40,748 bases of DNA from Candidatus Epulonipiscium sp. (GTDB lineage: Bacteria; Bacillota; Clostridia; Lachnospirales; Defluviitaleaceae). Positions 17,812-26,942 of the stretch are shown here, piece after piece (position 1 is the first letter of the stretch; the number at the start of each line of letters is the position of its first letter). Under the pieces are notes generated by a model, which saw nothing but the letters and a program-made list of their open reading frames with translations, was not told the origin of the DNA and ran no database searches. The translations under genes and the position numbers were made by a program. The stretch lies in the NCBI GenBank assembly GCA_012518815.1, contig JAAYRK010000007.1, positions 1 to 40,748 of the forward strand, in the 5' to 3' direction.

Positions 17812-19707
17812 TTAAAAATCTAATCCTAAACTAAATTCATCGTTCTTATCTTGACTTTCTTTAGCCTCTTGATTTTCTTCATTTTTTTCATTATTGCCAA
17901 ATAATGCTGCAAATTCTTGACCTGTTATTTTCTCTTTTTCTATTAATAATTCAACAGTCTTATGAAGTATATCTATGTTTTCTTTAAGAATTCTTTGAGC
18001 TTCTTCATATGCGCTGTCTATTATATTTTTAATTTCTTTATCGATTGCAGAAGCTACTTCTTCACCGTAATTTCTTGTATGAGCAAAATCTCTTCCTATA
18101 AATATTTCGTCATTATCGTCTCCAAATTGAATTGGACCAAGGGAGCTCATACCATACTTAGTTACCATATTTCTTGCCAAAGCAGTTGCTCTTTGTATAT
18201 CATTAGATGCACCTGTTGTTATATCATCGAAAATAATCTTTTCAGCAGCTCTTCCACCTAAAAGACTTACAATTTCTTGTTCCATCCTTGTCTTAGTTGC
18301 ATACAAAGTATCATCTTCAGGTAAAGACATAGTATAGCCTCCAGCCATTCCCGTAGGAATAATTGAAATACTATGAACAGGATCTAGCTCAGGTAAGATA
18401 TGGTGAATTATAGCATGACCTGCTTCATGATATGCAGTTATATTTTTTTCCTTATCAGATACCACCCGGCTCTTTTTCTCAGTACCTATTCCTATCTTTA
18501 CTAATGCCTTTTGAATATTTTCCATATCAATGAATTTTTTACTTTCTCTAGCTGAAATAAGAGCAGCTTCATTGAGAAGATTTTCTAAGTCTGCACCAGT
18601 AAAACCTGATGTAGTTTGCGCAACTACTTTTAAATCTACATCCTCTGCTAAAGGCTTTCCTTTTGCATGAACCTTTAATATGTCTTCTCTTCCCTTTACA
18701 TCCGGTCTTCCAACAACTACTCTTCTGTCAAAACGACCAGGACGCAGTAATGCAGGGTCTAGTATGTCAGGCCTATTGGTAGCAGCCACAACAATTACTC
18801 CTTCGTTAACTCCAAAACCATCCATTTCAACAAGGAGTTGATTTAGAGTTTGTTCTCTTTCATCATGTCCTCCACCAAGTCCTGCTCCTCTTCTACGACC
18901 AACTGCATCTATTTCATCAATAAACACAATACATGGTGAATTCTTCTTAGCTTGTTCAAAAAGATCTCTTACTCTGGAAGCACCCACTCCTACAAACATT
19001 TCTACGAAATCAGAACCAGATATACTAAAGAAGGGAACTCCTGCTTCTCCTGCAACAGCCTTTGCTAGTAAAGTCTTACCGGTTCCTGGAGGCCCTACTA
19101 ATAAAACCCCCTTAGGAATTCTTGCCCCTAACTCAACAAACTTTTTAGGATGCTTTAAAAACTCTACAATTTCTTTTAATTCCTCTTTTTCTTCATCTAG
19201 TCCTGCCACGTCGTCAAAAGTAATTTTCTTTTTTTCATCTATAGACATCTTTGCTCTGCTTTTTCCAAAGCTCATTACTCTACTACCACCACTGCCGCTT
19301 TGGATTTGCTGCATAATATATATAAACAAAATAGCTACTATTACCATAACTATAATTGATGGCAAAAACTGAATAAACCAACTCGGACGTGAAATTGCAT
19401 GAGTATGAATCTCTATTGTTTGCTCGAATTCTTCTATTCTTTCCATAAATTGCCCAACATTTGGTACGCTAATCTTAGATATATCTCCGTTTTTTAATAT
19501 TACTTCAACATTTGCAGTATTTGAATCAGCATCAGGATATATTTCTAATCTTTCAACTTCATTGCTTTGAAGTTTAGTAATTAGTTGATTATAAGTAAGC
19601 TTGGTTTCAGGATTTTTAGGTAATCCACTCATACTAAAAAACGCAAGTAAGATTGCAATCATGGCAATAAGCATATATAAACTATAATTTCTTAAGAATT
19701 TATTCAA
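17812..19707 (-). CDS. ftsH: ATP-dependent membrane protease FtsH
   Basis: Hexameric membrane AAA+ zinc protease for quality control of membrane and short-lived proteins; needed for efficient sporulation in B. subtilis. The start is TTG 19707 ([11 protein letters not shown]), six bases after AAAGGAGGA; the ATG at 19731 lies before the ribosome site. 631 residues. Two membrane segments (about 8-26 and 115-133) bracket the external domain. Walker A GPPGTGKT (about 205-212), Walker [10 protein letters not shown], second region of homology [20 protein letters not shown], and zinc motif HEAGH (about 427-431) are intact. Acidic C-terminal tail. Confidence 0.98.
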   Translation of the reverse strand: MNKFLRNYSLYMLIAMIAILLAFFSMSGLPKNPETKLTYNQLITKLQSNEVERLEIYPDADSNTANVEVILKNGDISKISVPNVGQFMERIEEFEQTIEIHTHAISRPSWFIQFLPSIIVMVIVAILFIYIMQQIQSGSGGSRVMSFGKSRAKMSIDEKKKITFDDVAGLDEEKEELKEIVEFLKHPKKFVELGARIPKGVLLVGPPGTGKTLLAKAVAGEAGVPFFSISGSDFVEMFVGVGASRVRDLFEQAKKNSPCIVFIDEIDAVGRRRGAGLGGGHDEREQTLNQLLVEMDGFGVNEGVIVVAATNRPDILDPALLRPGRFDRRVVVGRPDVKGREDILKVHAKGKPLAEDVDLKVVAQTTSGFTGADLENLLNEAALISARESKKFIDMENIQKALVKIGIGTEKKSRVVSDKEKNITAYHEAGHAIIHHILPELDPVHSISIIPTGMAGGYTMSLPEDDTLYATKTRMEQEIVSLLGGRAAEKIIFDDITTGASNDIQRATALARNMVTKYGMSSLGPIQFGDDNDEIFIGRDFAHTRNYGEEVASAIDKEIKNIIDSAYEEAQRILKENIDILHKTVELLIEKEKITGQEFAALFGNNEKNEENQEAKESQDKNDEFSLGLDF

Positions 19708-19754
19708 AACTCTTCCTCCTTTCCTCGTCATGAAGATAAAAATGTCACCTAACT

Positions 19755-19783
19755 ATAATATCATATCAATAATTCCCATGCAA
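19755..19783 (-). promoter_or_regulatory. Sigma-A-type promoter of ftsH
   Basis: TTGCAT, 17-bp spacer, TATTAT on the minus strand, about 45 bases before the TTG start. Confidence 0.5.
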
Positions 19784-19838
19784 GAATCAAGAATATCTTA
19801 ATTTTTTATAAAAATCTATAGGAATCAATATAAAAATA

Positions 19839-20366
19839 TTAATTATCTTCATCCTTCATAACTGCTATATATGGAATATTTCTATATTTTTGCATGTAAT
19901 CAAGACCATAACCCAATACAAATTTATCTTCAATAGTAAAACCAACATAATCTACCTTAACATCAGTCAACCTTTTTTCAGGCTTATCTAATAAAGTACA
20001 AATTCGAATACTTGCTGGTTTTCTATCTTTTAATATTTTCACTAAATAACTAAGGGTACGGCCGGAATCAATGATATCTTCTACAATTAAAACATGTTTA
20101 CCTTCAATAGGCTCATCTAAATCTTTAATAATTTTTACAACACCACTACTAGTTTTTTCATTACCATAACTTGAAACTGCCATAAAATCCATTTCTAGCA
20201 AAAGATCAATTTCTTTTGCCAAATCAACCATAAACATAATAGCACCTTTTAGGACACAAATTAAACATAAATCTTTGCCTTTATAATTTTTTGTTATTTC
20301 TTTTGCTAATTCTTTAACACGTTTTTTTATTTCCTCTTCCGATATTAAAATATCCAAGTGTTCCAT
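19839..20366 (-). CDS. hpt: Hypoxanthine phosphoribosyltransferase
   Basis: Salvages hypoxanthine (and usually guanine) to nucleotides with PRPP in the cytoplasm. 175 residues, normal length. The PRPP motif VLIVEDIIDSGRTL is at about 91-104, and a flexible loop with SSYGNEKTSSG lies at about 65-75. ATG at 20366 follows GGAGGAAAAA. It begins 40 bases after tilS in the conserved tilS-hpt-ftsH order. Uses the product of prs, also in this window. Confidence 0.97.
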   Translation of the reverse strand: MEHLDILISEEEIKKRVKELAKEITKNYKGKDLCLICVLKGAIMFMVDLAKEIDLLLEMDFMAVSSYGNEKTSSGVVKIIKDLDEPIEGKHVLIVEDIIDSGRTLSYLVKILKDRKPASIRICTLLDKPEKRLTDVKVDYVGFTIEDKFVLGYGLDYMQKYRNIPYIAVMKDEDN

Positions 20367-20405
20367 TTTTTCCTCCTGTCCTTCTAATAAGTATTATTAT
20401 AATTC

Positions 20406-21782
20406 TTAGTTAATATTAATCACTTTAACCTCTAAAACTTTATTTGTAGAGGAAGTAATCTTATAAAAGTCACTATAGCGATATCCAATTACCCATAAAA
20501 TGCGATTACCATCTGCCAAAAGAGGAATCTGATTTCTATTATCTTTAGGAATTTTTTCATCAATAAAGAACTTTTTTAATTTTTTACTTCCTTCTTCAAA
20601 AAAAATCCTATCACCTTCGCATCTTGTCCTTATTTGCAAAGTATCCTTTATTTTATCATAATCAAAACTCTTAGTATAGGTATTCTGATTAAATAGTTTA
20701 AAAGTTTTTTTATCCAATATTCTAGTTTCAACTTTTATACCTGCTTCTTTAATAACTATACTCCCCTGAGTTGGAATATTATAACAAAAAGATAAGTCTT
20801 TATTTTCACTAACTTGAAGTAACAAATCATCATATTGCTTTTTTACAACTAAGCCTCTTGGAAGAGAAATTCTTTTCCCTGTTCCTTTATAAGATAATTC
20901 AATAATATCCGTTATATGGTTGTATTCAATATCTTTAATGTTACCAATTAGTTCTTTTATTGCTATTCTTAACAGCCTCCTTTGAATGACAATATTGTAA
21001 CTATTAAATATATTGTTATCCAATACTATATAGTCTGTATTTTTTTCTTTTAGGACCTGCTTAAAACTTTCTTGGGCTATACTCTCTAAATAATCATCTT
21101 CTTCCCTAAGAAGATGAGCTAAATTATATAAGCTCCCAACAATATTAGGATTAAAATTTTCTTTAATAAGTGGAATAAGCTCATTACGTATTTTATTCCT
21201 TGTATATATATTTAATACATTAGTTGAATCTTGCCTAAAAGGAATATGATTATTTTTGCAATAATCTTCAATTTCTTCTCTACTAACAGCTAAAAGTGGT
21301 CTTATGATATTAGCTCTAATTAGAGGAATTCCTGCTAAACCTTTCATTCCACTTCCTCTAAATAATTGCATCAATACTGTTTCTGCTTGGTCATTCATAT
21401 TATGAGCAACTGCTATTTTATTAGCGTTAATTTCTTTTCTTAGCTTTTCAAATATTTCATATCTAGCTTTTCTTCCTGCTTCTTCTTCACTAGATTTTCT
21501 TCTTTTTGCTTCTTCTTTTATGTCAATATGAAATGCATTAAAAGAAATATCCCACTGCCTGCATATATCACGAACAAAGCTTTCATCCTCATCTGCTTCT
21601 TTTCCTCTTAATCCATGATTAACATGAACTGCTGTTATTTCAAAAGGATAATCCTTAGATAATTCTTTTAAAATATGAAGAAGACATATAGAATCAGCCC
21701 CACCTGATACTCCTACTACAATCTTATCTTCCTTATCAATCATATTAAATTTTTTTATTATATTATCTATTCTTTTTAACAT
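20406..21782 (-). CDS. tilS: tRNA(Ile)-lysidine synthase TilS
   Basis: Converts the wobble cytidine of the AUA-reading tRNA-Ile to lysidine with lysine and ATP; essential for decoding AUA. The start is ATG 21782 (MLKRIDNIIKKF), after GGGTG; a 70-residue hydrophobic extension in frame crosses a terminator and is rejected. 458 residues: PP-loop VVGVSGGADSICLL near 22-35, AVHVNHGLRG near 60, then central and C-terminal TilS domains (ending FFIDEKIPKDNRNQIPLL, VIGYRYSDFYKI). The PP-loop residues are intact. Cotranscribed with hpt. Confidence 0.96.
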   Translation of the reverse strand: MLKRIDNIIKKFNMIDKEDKIVVGVSGGADSICLLHILKELSKDYPFEITAVHVNHGLRGKEADEDESFVRDICRQWDISFNAFHIDIKEEAKRRKSSEEEAGRKARYEIFEKLRKEINANKIAVAHNMNDQAETVLMQLFRGSGMKGLAGIPLIRANIIRPLLAVSREEIEDYCKNNHIPFRQDSTNVLNIYTRNKIRNELIPLIKENFNPNIVGSLYNLAHLLREEDDYLESIAQESFKQVLKEKNTDYIVLDNNIFNSYNIVIQRRLLRIAIKELIGNIKDIEYNHITDIIELSYKGTGKRISLPRGLVVKKQYDDLLLQVSENKDLSFCYNIPTQGSIVIKEAGIKVETRILDKKTFKLFNQNTYTKSFDYDKIKDTLQIRTRCEGDRIFFEEGSKKLKKFFIDEKIPKDNRNQIPLLADGNRILWVIGYRYSDFYKITSSTNKVLEVKVININ

Positions 21783-21827
21783 AAAAATAACACCCATTAA
21801 TAAATTAACTTTATACTTTATAATTAA

Positions 21828-21856
21828 ATAATACAGATAAAAAATTATAAAAGCAA
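21828..21856 (-). promoter_or_regulatory. Possible promoter of tilS-hpt
   Basis: TTGCTT, 17-bp spacer, TATTAT on the minus strand, between the upstream terminator and the tilS ATG. Confidence 0.4.
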
Positions 21857-21877
21857 GTTGCAAGAAAGGGCAAGTTA

Positions 21878-21914
21878 AATAAAAAATAAAAGTGATGTAC
21901 TTTTGTACACCACC
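21878..21914 (-). terminator. Terminator after the small membrane gene
   Basis: GTGATGTAC (21892-21900) pairs with GTACACCAC (21905-21913) with one G-T pair; the minus strand continues TTTTATTTTTTATTT. Closes the spoIIE transcript. Confidence 0.9.
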
Positions 21915-21928
21915 AATAATTAATTCTT

Positions 21929-22246
21929 CTAATAACTTGAAATTAGTTGAAATAAATAGTATATGAATACTACAATGCTCAGTAATAAGCAAACATTTAT
22001 AACCCGGTTCGTCCTTTTGTTATAAGCTTTATAAGAAATTTTTCTTTTAGCTTTTCTTTTACTTTTACTTGGATAGAAATTGCTATTTCTAATGTAATTT
22101 TCAATTATTCTTTCTGCTTCTTGTACTATTTCCATAGGCTGATATTCTTTATGTACATCTTTATTTAAGAGAAAAATTGCCTTTTCATACCAGCCTCCCT
22201 TTTCATTTTCTATAAGGATGATTCGGTTATTTGAATAAAATTTCAT
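21929..22246 (-). CDS. Orphan small protein with C-terminal membrane anchor
   Basis: Not recognised. 105 residues: first half hydrophilic (MKFYSNNRIILIENEKGGWY, then an acidic-helical part EIVQEAERIIENYI), a strongly basic stretch SKRKAKRKISYK near 62-73, and a single C-terminal hydrophobic segment (about 83-104). Topology is probably N-terminus in, tail-anchored. ATG at 22246 has an excellent GGAGGG site. Lies between spoIIE and tilS, ending at the terminator of the spoIIE transcript, so it should be expressed with spoIIE. Confidence 0.8.
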   Translation of the reverse strand: MKFYSNNRIILIENEKGGWYEKAIFLLNKDVHKEYQPMEIVQEAERIIENYIRNSNFYPSKSKRKAKRKISYKAYNKRTNRVINVCLLLSIVVFIYYLFQLISSY

Positions 22247-22315
22247 AGTAACCCTCCATATTCTTAATTATTAAGAATAGTTTTCTCTTATATTTTTTAT
22301 ATATGCATTTCTATT

Positions 22316-24712
22316 TTATAAAGACTTGTCCCATATCCTGGCAACTAATACAGTCATATCATCTTGAATTTTATCTTTTGAGTTATTTTTAGCTATTTCT
22401 AAAATATAATCTGCTATATATTGAGGATTTTTATTATTTATACTATTTATCACTTTACTAAGCCAAATTTCTTTTTCGATTATTTCTTTTTTAGAATCCA
22501 AGACACCATCGGTTACCATAACAATTATATCTCCATTTTTTAATTTCTTCTTAGTTGTATCAATGTCTACATTGTTTAGTATTCCTACAGGCAATGAAGA
22601 TGAGCCAATAATTTCTACACTATCATCTCTTTTTAAAAAACTTGAAACAGCACCAATTTTAATAAATTCTGCAATCCCACTATATAAATCTATAATAGCC
22701 ATATCCAAAGTAGAAAAGGATTCTTCATTTGATTTTAAAACCAAGACAGAATTAATCATTTTAATTGCTATATCCTTATCAAATCCCGTTTCCATAAAAT
22801 CTTCCAAAAGTTCAATAGCTGCACAACTTTCTTCAGAAGCTCTGCCACCAGAACCCATCCCATCAGATAAAGCTAGTAAGAATTGCTCATCTCTTAATTT
22901 CATAAAAGAATAACTATCTCCAGACATAGAAGCTGAATTCTTCATTTCCCTAGCCATACCAGTTAATATCTTAAACCTTTCTTCTTCTACCAATTTAATG
23001 ATACATTCATCTTTTTTACCTATGGCATTACAGCCACTAAATGCTAACTTCATCTTTCTTTTTAACACGGCACTTACTAAAGGTACTATTTTTTTAATAC
23101 ATACACGTCTTCCACTGCAAGGAAAATGTTTAATAGTTACTTCATATTTCTTTGATTTATTTTGTATAACAGCAATATCAGAAATTATAAGCTTTTCCTT
23201 ATCTAATTCAACTCTAAGAATTCTTTCTAGATCTTCTTTAAAATATATTTTTCCATATATATCTGTTGCCAAGCTCCCGATAATAGAAGAAACCCCCTTT
23301 AGTTGTTCACAGACAAGCTCTCTGCTTTCTACTATTCTATTATGCCAAAGGAGATTTAATTTATATAATTCATACATCCTATTAGTGGTATCTATAAATT
23401 CTTCAGCCTTTATACATTTATCCATAAAGTCTCTTGGAATATCCCTCAAATCAATCTGAGGCTTTCTTTCTGCAGCAGATAAAATACTAAATACAGTTTG
23501 ATAAGTGTTGTAAAAATTGCTTTCCCAACAATGTACACATAGACCACAATCACTGCATACCTTTGAGGCAACATCGTCAATAAGAAGGGAAACATCTTTT
23601 TGATTTAAGTGTTTCTTTTTCTTAGATAAATTTGTAAAGGTTTTTGACAGTTTTAAAAATGAATCTGAAAAACCCTTAAGTTGCTGTGCTGTTATATCCC
23701 TAATTCTTTTATAATATAGTTCTTGTCCCATTTCAGGTTCAAAGCTAACAAATCTTTTAATGTATAAAATGCAGCTTTTAGGAAGCGTTATAAACAATGC
23801 AATGGCTACTATTAAAGGCTTAATAAATATAAAATCTATTATCTCCCCTTGAAAATAAAAATCAAACATTATATATGATAATAAAAAGCCCATGCTGCTC
23901 CCTAAACGTCCGATATCTTTAAATAAACTGCAAACCATACCACATAGGCCAAATATACCTATAAATATAGCAGGAGTTACTCCTATCAGAGTCAAAATGG
24001 TTCCAATGATAATTCCAATAACTGCTCCTAAAGAAGGACCTCCAGTATATCCAAATATCAAAATAACCAATATACTTATAACTTCCCTAAAATAAATACC
24101 AGCAATTGAAAAATCAATTAATCCTGCAATAGAGGTACCAAAAAGCAAAATCAAGCTAATTATTTCTTCAGTGCTTAATATGGTTCTTTTTAAATAACCA
24201 GTAAAAGAAGATATCCCAATACTGTATATATAAGTAATTGTAAAAACAATAATGCTTTCTAAAATGGCAACAACTAAGTAATATCCTGCAAAGCCTTCAA
24301 CTATTGCAAAAAGCATTCCCACTAAAAAAGTAAAAATCATCGCAATAATAGCTTGTCCAATTTTAGTCTGCTTATATCTTTTTCCCTCAAAATAATTTAC
24401 ACTTATCATAATCAATACAAGTATAAAAATGTATTTTAATGTGGCTACATTTTCTTTTACACTAACAATACCTGCACAAGAAAATAATAATAGCCAGATT
24501 CTATTTGCTTTTGAATGAAGTCCTGATGCATAATAAGCTATACTTAAGGGAAGCAAATTAGTAAAAAGAACTACTCTAGAAACCATAAAAGCGATAATAT
24601 TAATTAATAAATCTTTAAAGGAAATATTAAATAATATATCTTTTAAATTTATTTTATTTTTTGCTTCATAAATCTCTACATTTTCAAAAGTGTTATATTC
24701 AACTCTCCCCAT
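22316..24712 (-). CDS. spoIIE: Stage II sporulation protein E (SpoIIE)
   Basis: Membrane serine phosphatase that dephosphorylates SpoIIAA at the polar septum, releasing sigma-F in the forespore, and also helps build that septum with FtsZ. 798 residues, close to the family norm. About ten membrane segments fill residues 35-320, a central regulatory region follows with Cys-rich CSDCGLCVHCW (near 395-405), and the C-terminal PP2C domain has LSDGMGSGGRASEES (near 615), VTDGVLDS (near 732) and DDMTVLV (near 782). Metal-binding aspartates are intact. ATG at 24712 follows GGAGGG. Promoter is of the Spo0A type. Confidence 0.98.
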   Translation of the reverse strand: MGRVEYNTFENVEIYEAKNKINLKDILFNISFKDLLINIIAFMVSRVVLFTNLLPLSIAYYASGLHSKANRIWLLLFSCAGIVSVKENVATLKYIFILVLIMISVNYFEGKRYKQTKIGQAIIAMIFTFLVGMLFAIVEGFAGYYLVVAILESIIVFTITYIYSIGISSFTGYLKRTILSTEEIISLILLFGTSIAGLIDFSIAGIYFREVISILVILIFGYTGGPSLGAVIGIIIGTILTLIGVTPAIFIGIFGLCGMVCSLFKDIGRLGSSMGFLLSYIMFDFYFQGEIIDFIFIKPLIVAIALFITLPKSCILYIKRFVSFEPEMGQELYYKRIRDITAQQLKGFSDSFLKLSKTFTNLSKKKKHLNQKDVSLLIDDVASKVCSDCGLCVHCWESNFYNTYQTVFSILSAAERKPQIDLRDIPRDFMDKCIKAEEFIDTTNRMYELYKLNLLWHNRIVESRELVCEQLKGVSSIIGSLATDIYGKIYFKEDLERILRVELDKEKLIISDIAVIQNKSKKYEVTIKHFPCSGRRVCIKKIVPLVSAVLKRKMKLAFSGCNAIGKKDECIIKLVEEERFKILTGMAREMKNSASMSGDSYSFMKLRDEQFLLALSDGMGSGGRASEESCAAIELLEDFMETGFDKDIAIKMINSVLVLKSNEESFSTLDMAIIDLYSGIAEFIKIGAVSSFLKRDDSVEIIGSSSLPVGILNNVDIDTTKKKLKNGDIIVMVTDGVLDSKKEIIEKEIWLSKVINSINNKNPQYIADYILEIAKNNSKDKIQDDMTVLVARIWDKSL

Positions 24713-24737
24713 ATAATCCCTCCTAATTTCTGTTTCT

Positions 24738-24770
24738 ATTATAATAAAGAAGACAAAAATTATTTGTCAT
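24738..24770 (-). promoter_or_regulatory. Spo0A-type promoter of spoIIE (21-bp spacer)
   Basis: Minus strand: ATGACA (24765-24770), 21-bp spacer, TATAAT (24738-24743). A near-consensus 0A box TGACAAA (24763-24769) overlaps the -35 and a second, TGTCTAA, lies at 24796-24802. B. subtilis spoIIE and spoIIG have the same unusual 21-22 bp spacing. Confidence 0.65.
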
Positions 24771-24819
24771 TATATGGTAAGGTTCCAAAAAACCTTTAGA
24801 CATTTAAAACAGCTATTTT

Positions 24820-24849
24820 ACAAAAAAATAAAGGACGCTACAGCGTCCT
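24820..24849 (-). terminator. Terminator after divIC
   Basis: GGACGCT (24833-24839) pairs with AGCGTCC (24842-24848); on the minus strand the stem is followed by TTTATTTTTTTG. Confidence 0.9.
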
Positions 24850-24853
24850 ACTA

Positions 24854-25159
24854 TTAATAACTATCTTCACTTTTTTCCATAAATACAATTTCATCTTCTT
24901 TTACAAGACCTAACTTTTCCCTTGCTACCTTTTCAATATACATATCTGATTGGCTATATTCCTTTTGCTCTAAAAGTTTTGCATGTTCCTGATTTTCTTC
25001 TTCAATCTTTTCTATGTATCCCTTTTTTTGTTCTTCTAGTTGTCTGTTTATTTTTTGTAGATCATAAGTCTTAAATGCAATCATAATAAAAAAAATAGAT
25101 AATAATATAGTATTCCATCCAATTTGAAAAAACTTTTTATTTTTTCGTCTTTTTCTCAA
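24854..25159 (-). CDS. divIC: Septum formation initiator (DivIC/FtsB family)
   Basis: Bitopic division protein linking FtsL/DivIB to septal wall synthesis. The start is TTG 25159 (LRKRRKNKKFFQ), six to ten bases after GAGGTGGGG; the longer GTG start at 25171 would itself be the ribosome site. 101 residues: basic N-terminus, one membrane segment (about 13-31), then a coiled coil (INRQLEEQKKGYIEKIEEEN) and the family C-terminal YIEKVAREKLGLVKEDEIVF. Lies between yabQ and spoIIE, the normal Firmicute position. Length is short, as expected for DivIC. Confidence 0.92.
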   Translation of the reverse strand: MRKRRKNKKFFQIGWNTILLSIFFIMIAFKTYDLQKINRQLEEQKKGYIEKIEEENQEHAKLLEQKEYSQSDMYIEKVAREKLGLVKEDEIVFMEKSEDSY

Positions 25160-25270
25160 AGTTATCCCCACCTCAAAAATAACCTATACGAGCATTAATT
25201 CAAAAATAAAACCTCTGTTTAATTAGATATTCTTCATTCAAAACTAATTTCCTTCTTTTATTTTAAATTT

Positions 25271-25792
25271 TTATACTTTTCTACACATAATATATATCTC
25301 TTTAAATAACTGCCTTATTTTTCTTTTAAATCTGTTATAAAATCTATTTAAAATAATTCTAATACTATAGTTTAGCTTCCTTAGGGGATAAGAAATCCAG
25401 TTAAAAGGATAAGAAAGAATCTTAATAATTAATTTTAAAGGCATAATTATAATTTTTATTATAGCATTAATAATTCTTTTAATCCAATAAATTATCCAGT
25501 CCGAAAACTTCATAAGAACTATACTAATAGTAAAAAAATAAACAATATTTCCAAGAAATGCACCTAACAAGGCAAAGGCTCTTATTTCACCATAATTATT
25601 AGTAAAAAGAACCAAAAACATAAAGGCAGAAACAATAATCCAATATAATAAATCTTCTATTTGAATTAACCAGTCGGGATGAGGAAGAATCTTTCTTAGG
25701 ATTCTAAACACGTCATAAAATACACCAATAATTATTCCTGTCAACACGGCAATTAAAAATGTATTTGCCTGCTCACTAATGGATACAATCAA
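25271..25792 (-). CDS. yabQ: Sporulation membrane protein YabQ
   Basis: Membrane protein required for spore cortex formation in B. subtilis; made in the mother cell. The start is TTG 25792 (LIVSISEQANTF), nine bases after AGGAG; TTG 25801 overlaps that site. 173 residues with about four membrane segments (18-32, 48-66, 71-88, 90-106) and a basic helical tail (WIKRIINAIIKII, RFYNRFKRKIRQLFK). GVFYDVFRILRK matches the YabQ N-terminal signature. It overlaps its ribosome site with the yabP stop, so the two are coupled. Confidence 0.92.
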   Translation of the reverse strand: MIVSISEQANTFLIAVLTGIIIGVFYDVFRILRKILPHPDWLIQIEDLLYWIIVSAFMFLVLFTNNYGEIRAFALLGAFLGNIVYFFTISIVLMKFSDWIIYWIKRIINAIIKIIIMPLKLIIKILSYPFNWISYPLRKLNYSIRIILNRFYNRFKRKIRQLFKEIYIMCRKV

Positions 25793-25804
25793 GGATATCA
25801 ACTC

Positions 25805-26092
25805 CTATTTAAAGAGTCTTCCCAATAATGAACTTCCGCCTTTCCCAAATGAATCCCCATCATTATAATCTAAACTTTCTAACTCACCTTCTAGTTCTAA
25901 TTCCTTTTTTTCTAAATTTAGCTTGTTTACATGAAGTTCATTACCCTTTATTGTAAGCATTCCCATTTCTGTTTCTATATCAATATTGTTTTCATCAAAA
26001 GACAAGACATCTAATACTCCAGTAATAGTTATACTTTCTCTGTCTTTTATTAAAATACTATGTCCTTTTGCACTTACAAGCCTTTCTTCCAT
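25805..26092 (-). CDS. yabP: Sporulation protein YabP
   Basis: Small YabP/YqfC-family protein needed for cortex formation in the mother cell. 95 residues; typical beta-rich core HSILIKDRESITITGVLDVLSFDE and MGMLTIKGNELHVNKLNLE. An acidic linker and a C-terminal GKGGSSLLGRLFK end follow; the latter may attach to a membrane. ATG at 26092 follows AGGTGGGG. First of yabP-yabQ. I could not find a convincing sigma-E promoter upstream. Confidence 0.95.
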   Translation of the reverse strand: MEERLVSAKGHSILIKDRESITITGVLDVLSFDENNIDIETEMGMLTIKGNELHVNKLNLEKKELELEGELESLDYNDGDSFGKGGSSLLGRLFK

Positions 26093-26161
26093 ACAACCCC
26101 ACCTTTATACTCAATATAAATAGTTTGTTTGTTACAATATTAACCTGCTACTAAGCAGTTT

Positions 26162-26186
26162 ATTTTGATGATATAATCATCAAAAT
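26162..26186. promoter_or_regulatory. Perfect 11-bp inverted repeat before yabP
   Basis: ATTTTGATGAT (26162-26172) and ATCATCAAAAT (26176-26186) are exact inverted copies three bases apart in the 144-bp rqcP-yabP gap. No T run follows on the minus strand, so an operator or a weak terminator is equally possible. A second small stem CTGCT/AGCAG lies at 26145-26158. Confidence 0.45.
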
Positions 26187-26236
26187 TTCTTATATATAAT
26201 ATATATTGGGAGTTGTATGAGAAATATGATAAAAAG

Positions 26237-26476
26237 CTATAAATACCTATACATATTGTCAGCTTCTTCTTTTTTTACATGTTCCTTTACATCTAATACT
26301 TCTACCTTAGTGATATTGCTCCCAAACCTAATTTCTATAATATCTCCTATTTTAATGGTTGTTCCTGCCTTAGCTTCTTTACCATTGACAAGTACCCTCC
26401 CTGCATTACACGCCTCATTAGCAACAGTTCTTCTTTTAATCAAACGACTAACTTTTAAAAACTTATCCAATCTCAT
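26237..26476 (-). CDS. rqcP: S4-domain ribosome quality-control factor RqcP (YabO)
   Basis: Binds obstructed large ribosomal subunits and helps RqcH add alanine tails in B. subtilis. 79 residues, essentially a single S4 RNA-binding domain: MRLDKFLKVSRLIKRRT, ANEACNAGRVLVNGKEAKAG, IGDIIEIRFG. The acidic tail is brief. ATG at 26476 follows AGGAGG. Lies between hup and yabP, the usual yabO position. No promoter is evident in its short upstream gap. Confidence 0.94.
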   Translation of the reverse strand: MRLDKFLKVSRLIKRRTVANEACNAGRVLVNGKEAKAGTTIKIGDIIEIRFGSNITKVEVLDVKEHVKKEEADNMYRYL

Positions 26477-26540
26477 AGATATCCTCCTGTCATAACTAAT
26501 TATAAATAAATTAAACCTTTCAATAAAAAATTATTTCATA

Positions 26541-26574
26541 AAAAAATCTACACTTTGAAAAGTGTAGATTTTTT
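26541..26574. terminator. Terminator after hup (A and T runs on both sides)
   Basis: AAAATCTACACTTT pairs with AAAGTGTAGATTTT across GA; both arms are bordered by A/T runs, so it can act on either strand. It separates hup from rqcP. Confidence 0.9.
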
Positions 26575-26595
26575 ATTTTGTTATGTATCCTTAGC

Positions 26596-26874
26596 TTATT
26601 TTTTATTAACTGCATCCTTTAATACTTTTCCAGCTTTGAATCTTGGAGCTTTAGAAGCAGGAATTTTCATAGGTGCTCCTGTTTGAGGATTTCTTCCTTC
26701 TCTTGCTGCTCTTTCAGCTACGTCAAAAGTACCGAATCCAACTAGTTGAACTTTTCCGCCTTTAGCTAATTCTTCAGTCACTACCTCTTCAAATGCCTTT
26801 AATACTTTTTCAGTGTCCTTCTTGCTTAATTCAGCTTTTGCAGCCATAGCCGCTACTAATTCGGATTTGTTCAT
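26596..26874 (-). CDS. hup: DNA-binding protein HU
   Basis: Nucleoid protein that bends and compacts DNA as a dimer. The ATG at 26874 (MNKSELVAAMAA) follows GGAGGAAGATT; 92 residues. Family features: helical N-terminus, GFGTFDVAERAAREGRNPQTG arm with the Pro that intercalates into DNA, and C-terminal PRFKAGKVLKDAV. Follows mazG by about 70 bases; that gap has no clear promoter. Confidence 0.98.
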   Translation of the reverse strand: MNKSELVAAMAAKAELSKKDTEKVLKAFEEVVTEELAKGGKVQLVGFGTFDVAERAAREGRNPQTGAPMKIPASKAPRFKAGKVLKDAVNKK

Positions 26875-26942
26875 AATCTTCCTCCTCATATTTCATTTTA
26901 AAAATTGCATAAAGCCTTTTTAAATAAGCTACGAGTAAAACA

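Noticed and set aside
21783-21992. 70-residue hydrophobic N-terminal extension of TilS
   Set aside because: It crosses a strong terminator and the 3' end of the preceding gene; TilS begins naturally at MLKRIDN with the PP-loop near residue 25.
22998-23459. 153-codon open frame on the plus strand
   Set aside because: Antisense to spoIIE, no ribosome site, and its codons mirror the real gene; the same applies to other plus-strand frames such as 38242-38658 (glgC) and 699-1073 (glmM).
26093-26236. Sigma-E promoter for yabP
   Set aside because: A TAATATT -35-like word is present but no CATACAnT lies 13-16 bases downstream; CATACAAC farther upstream lacks a -35.
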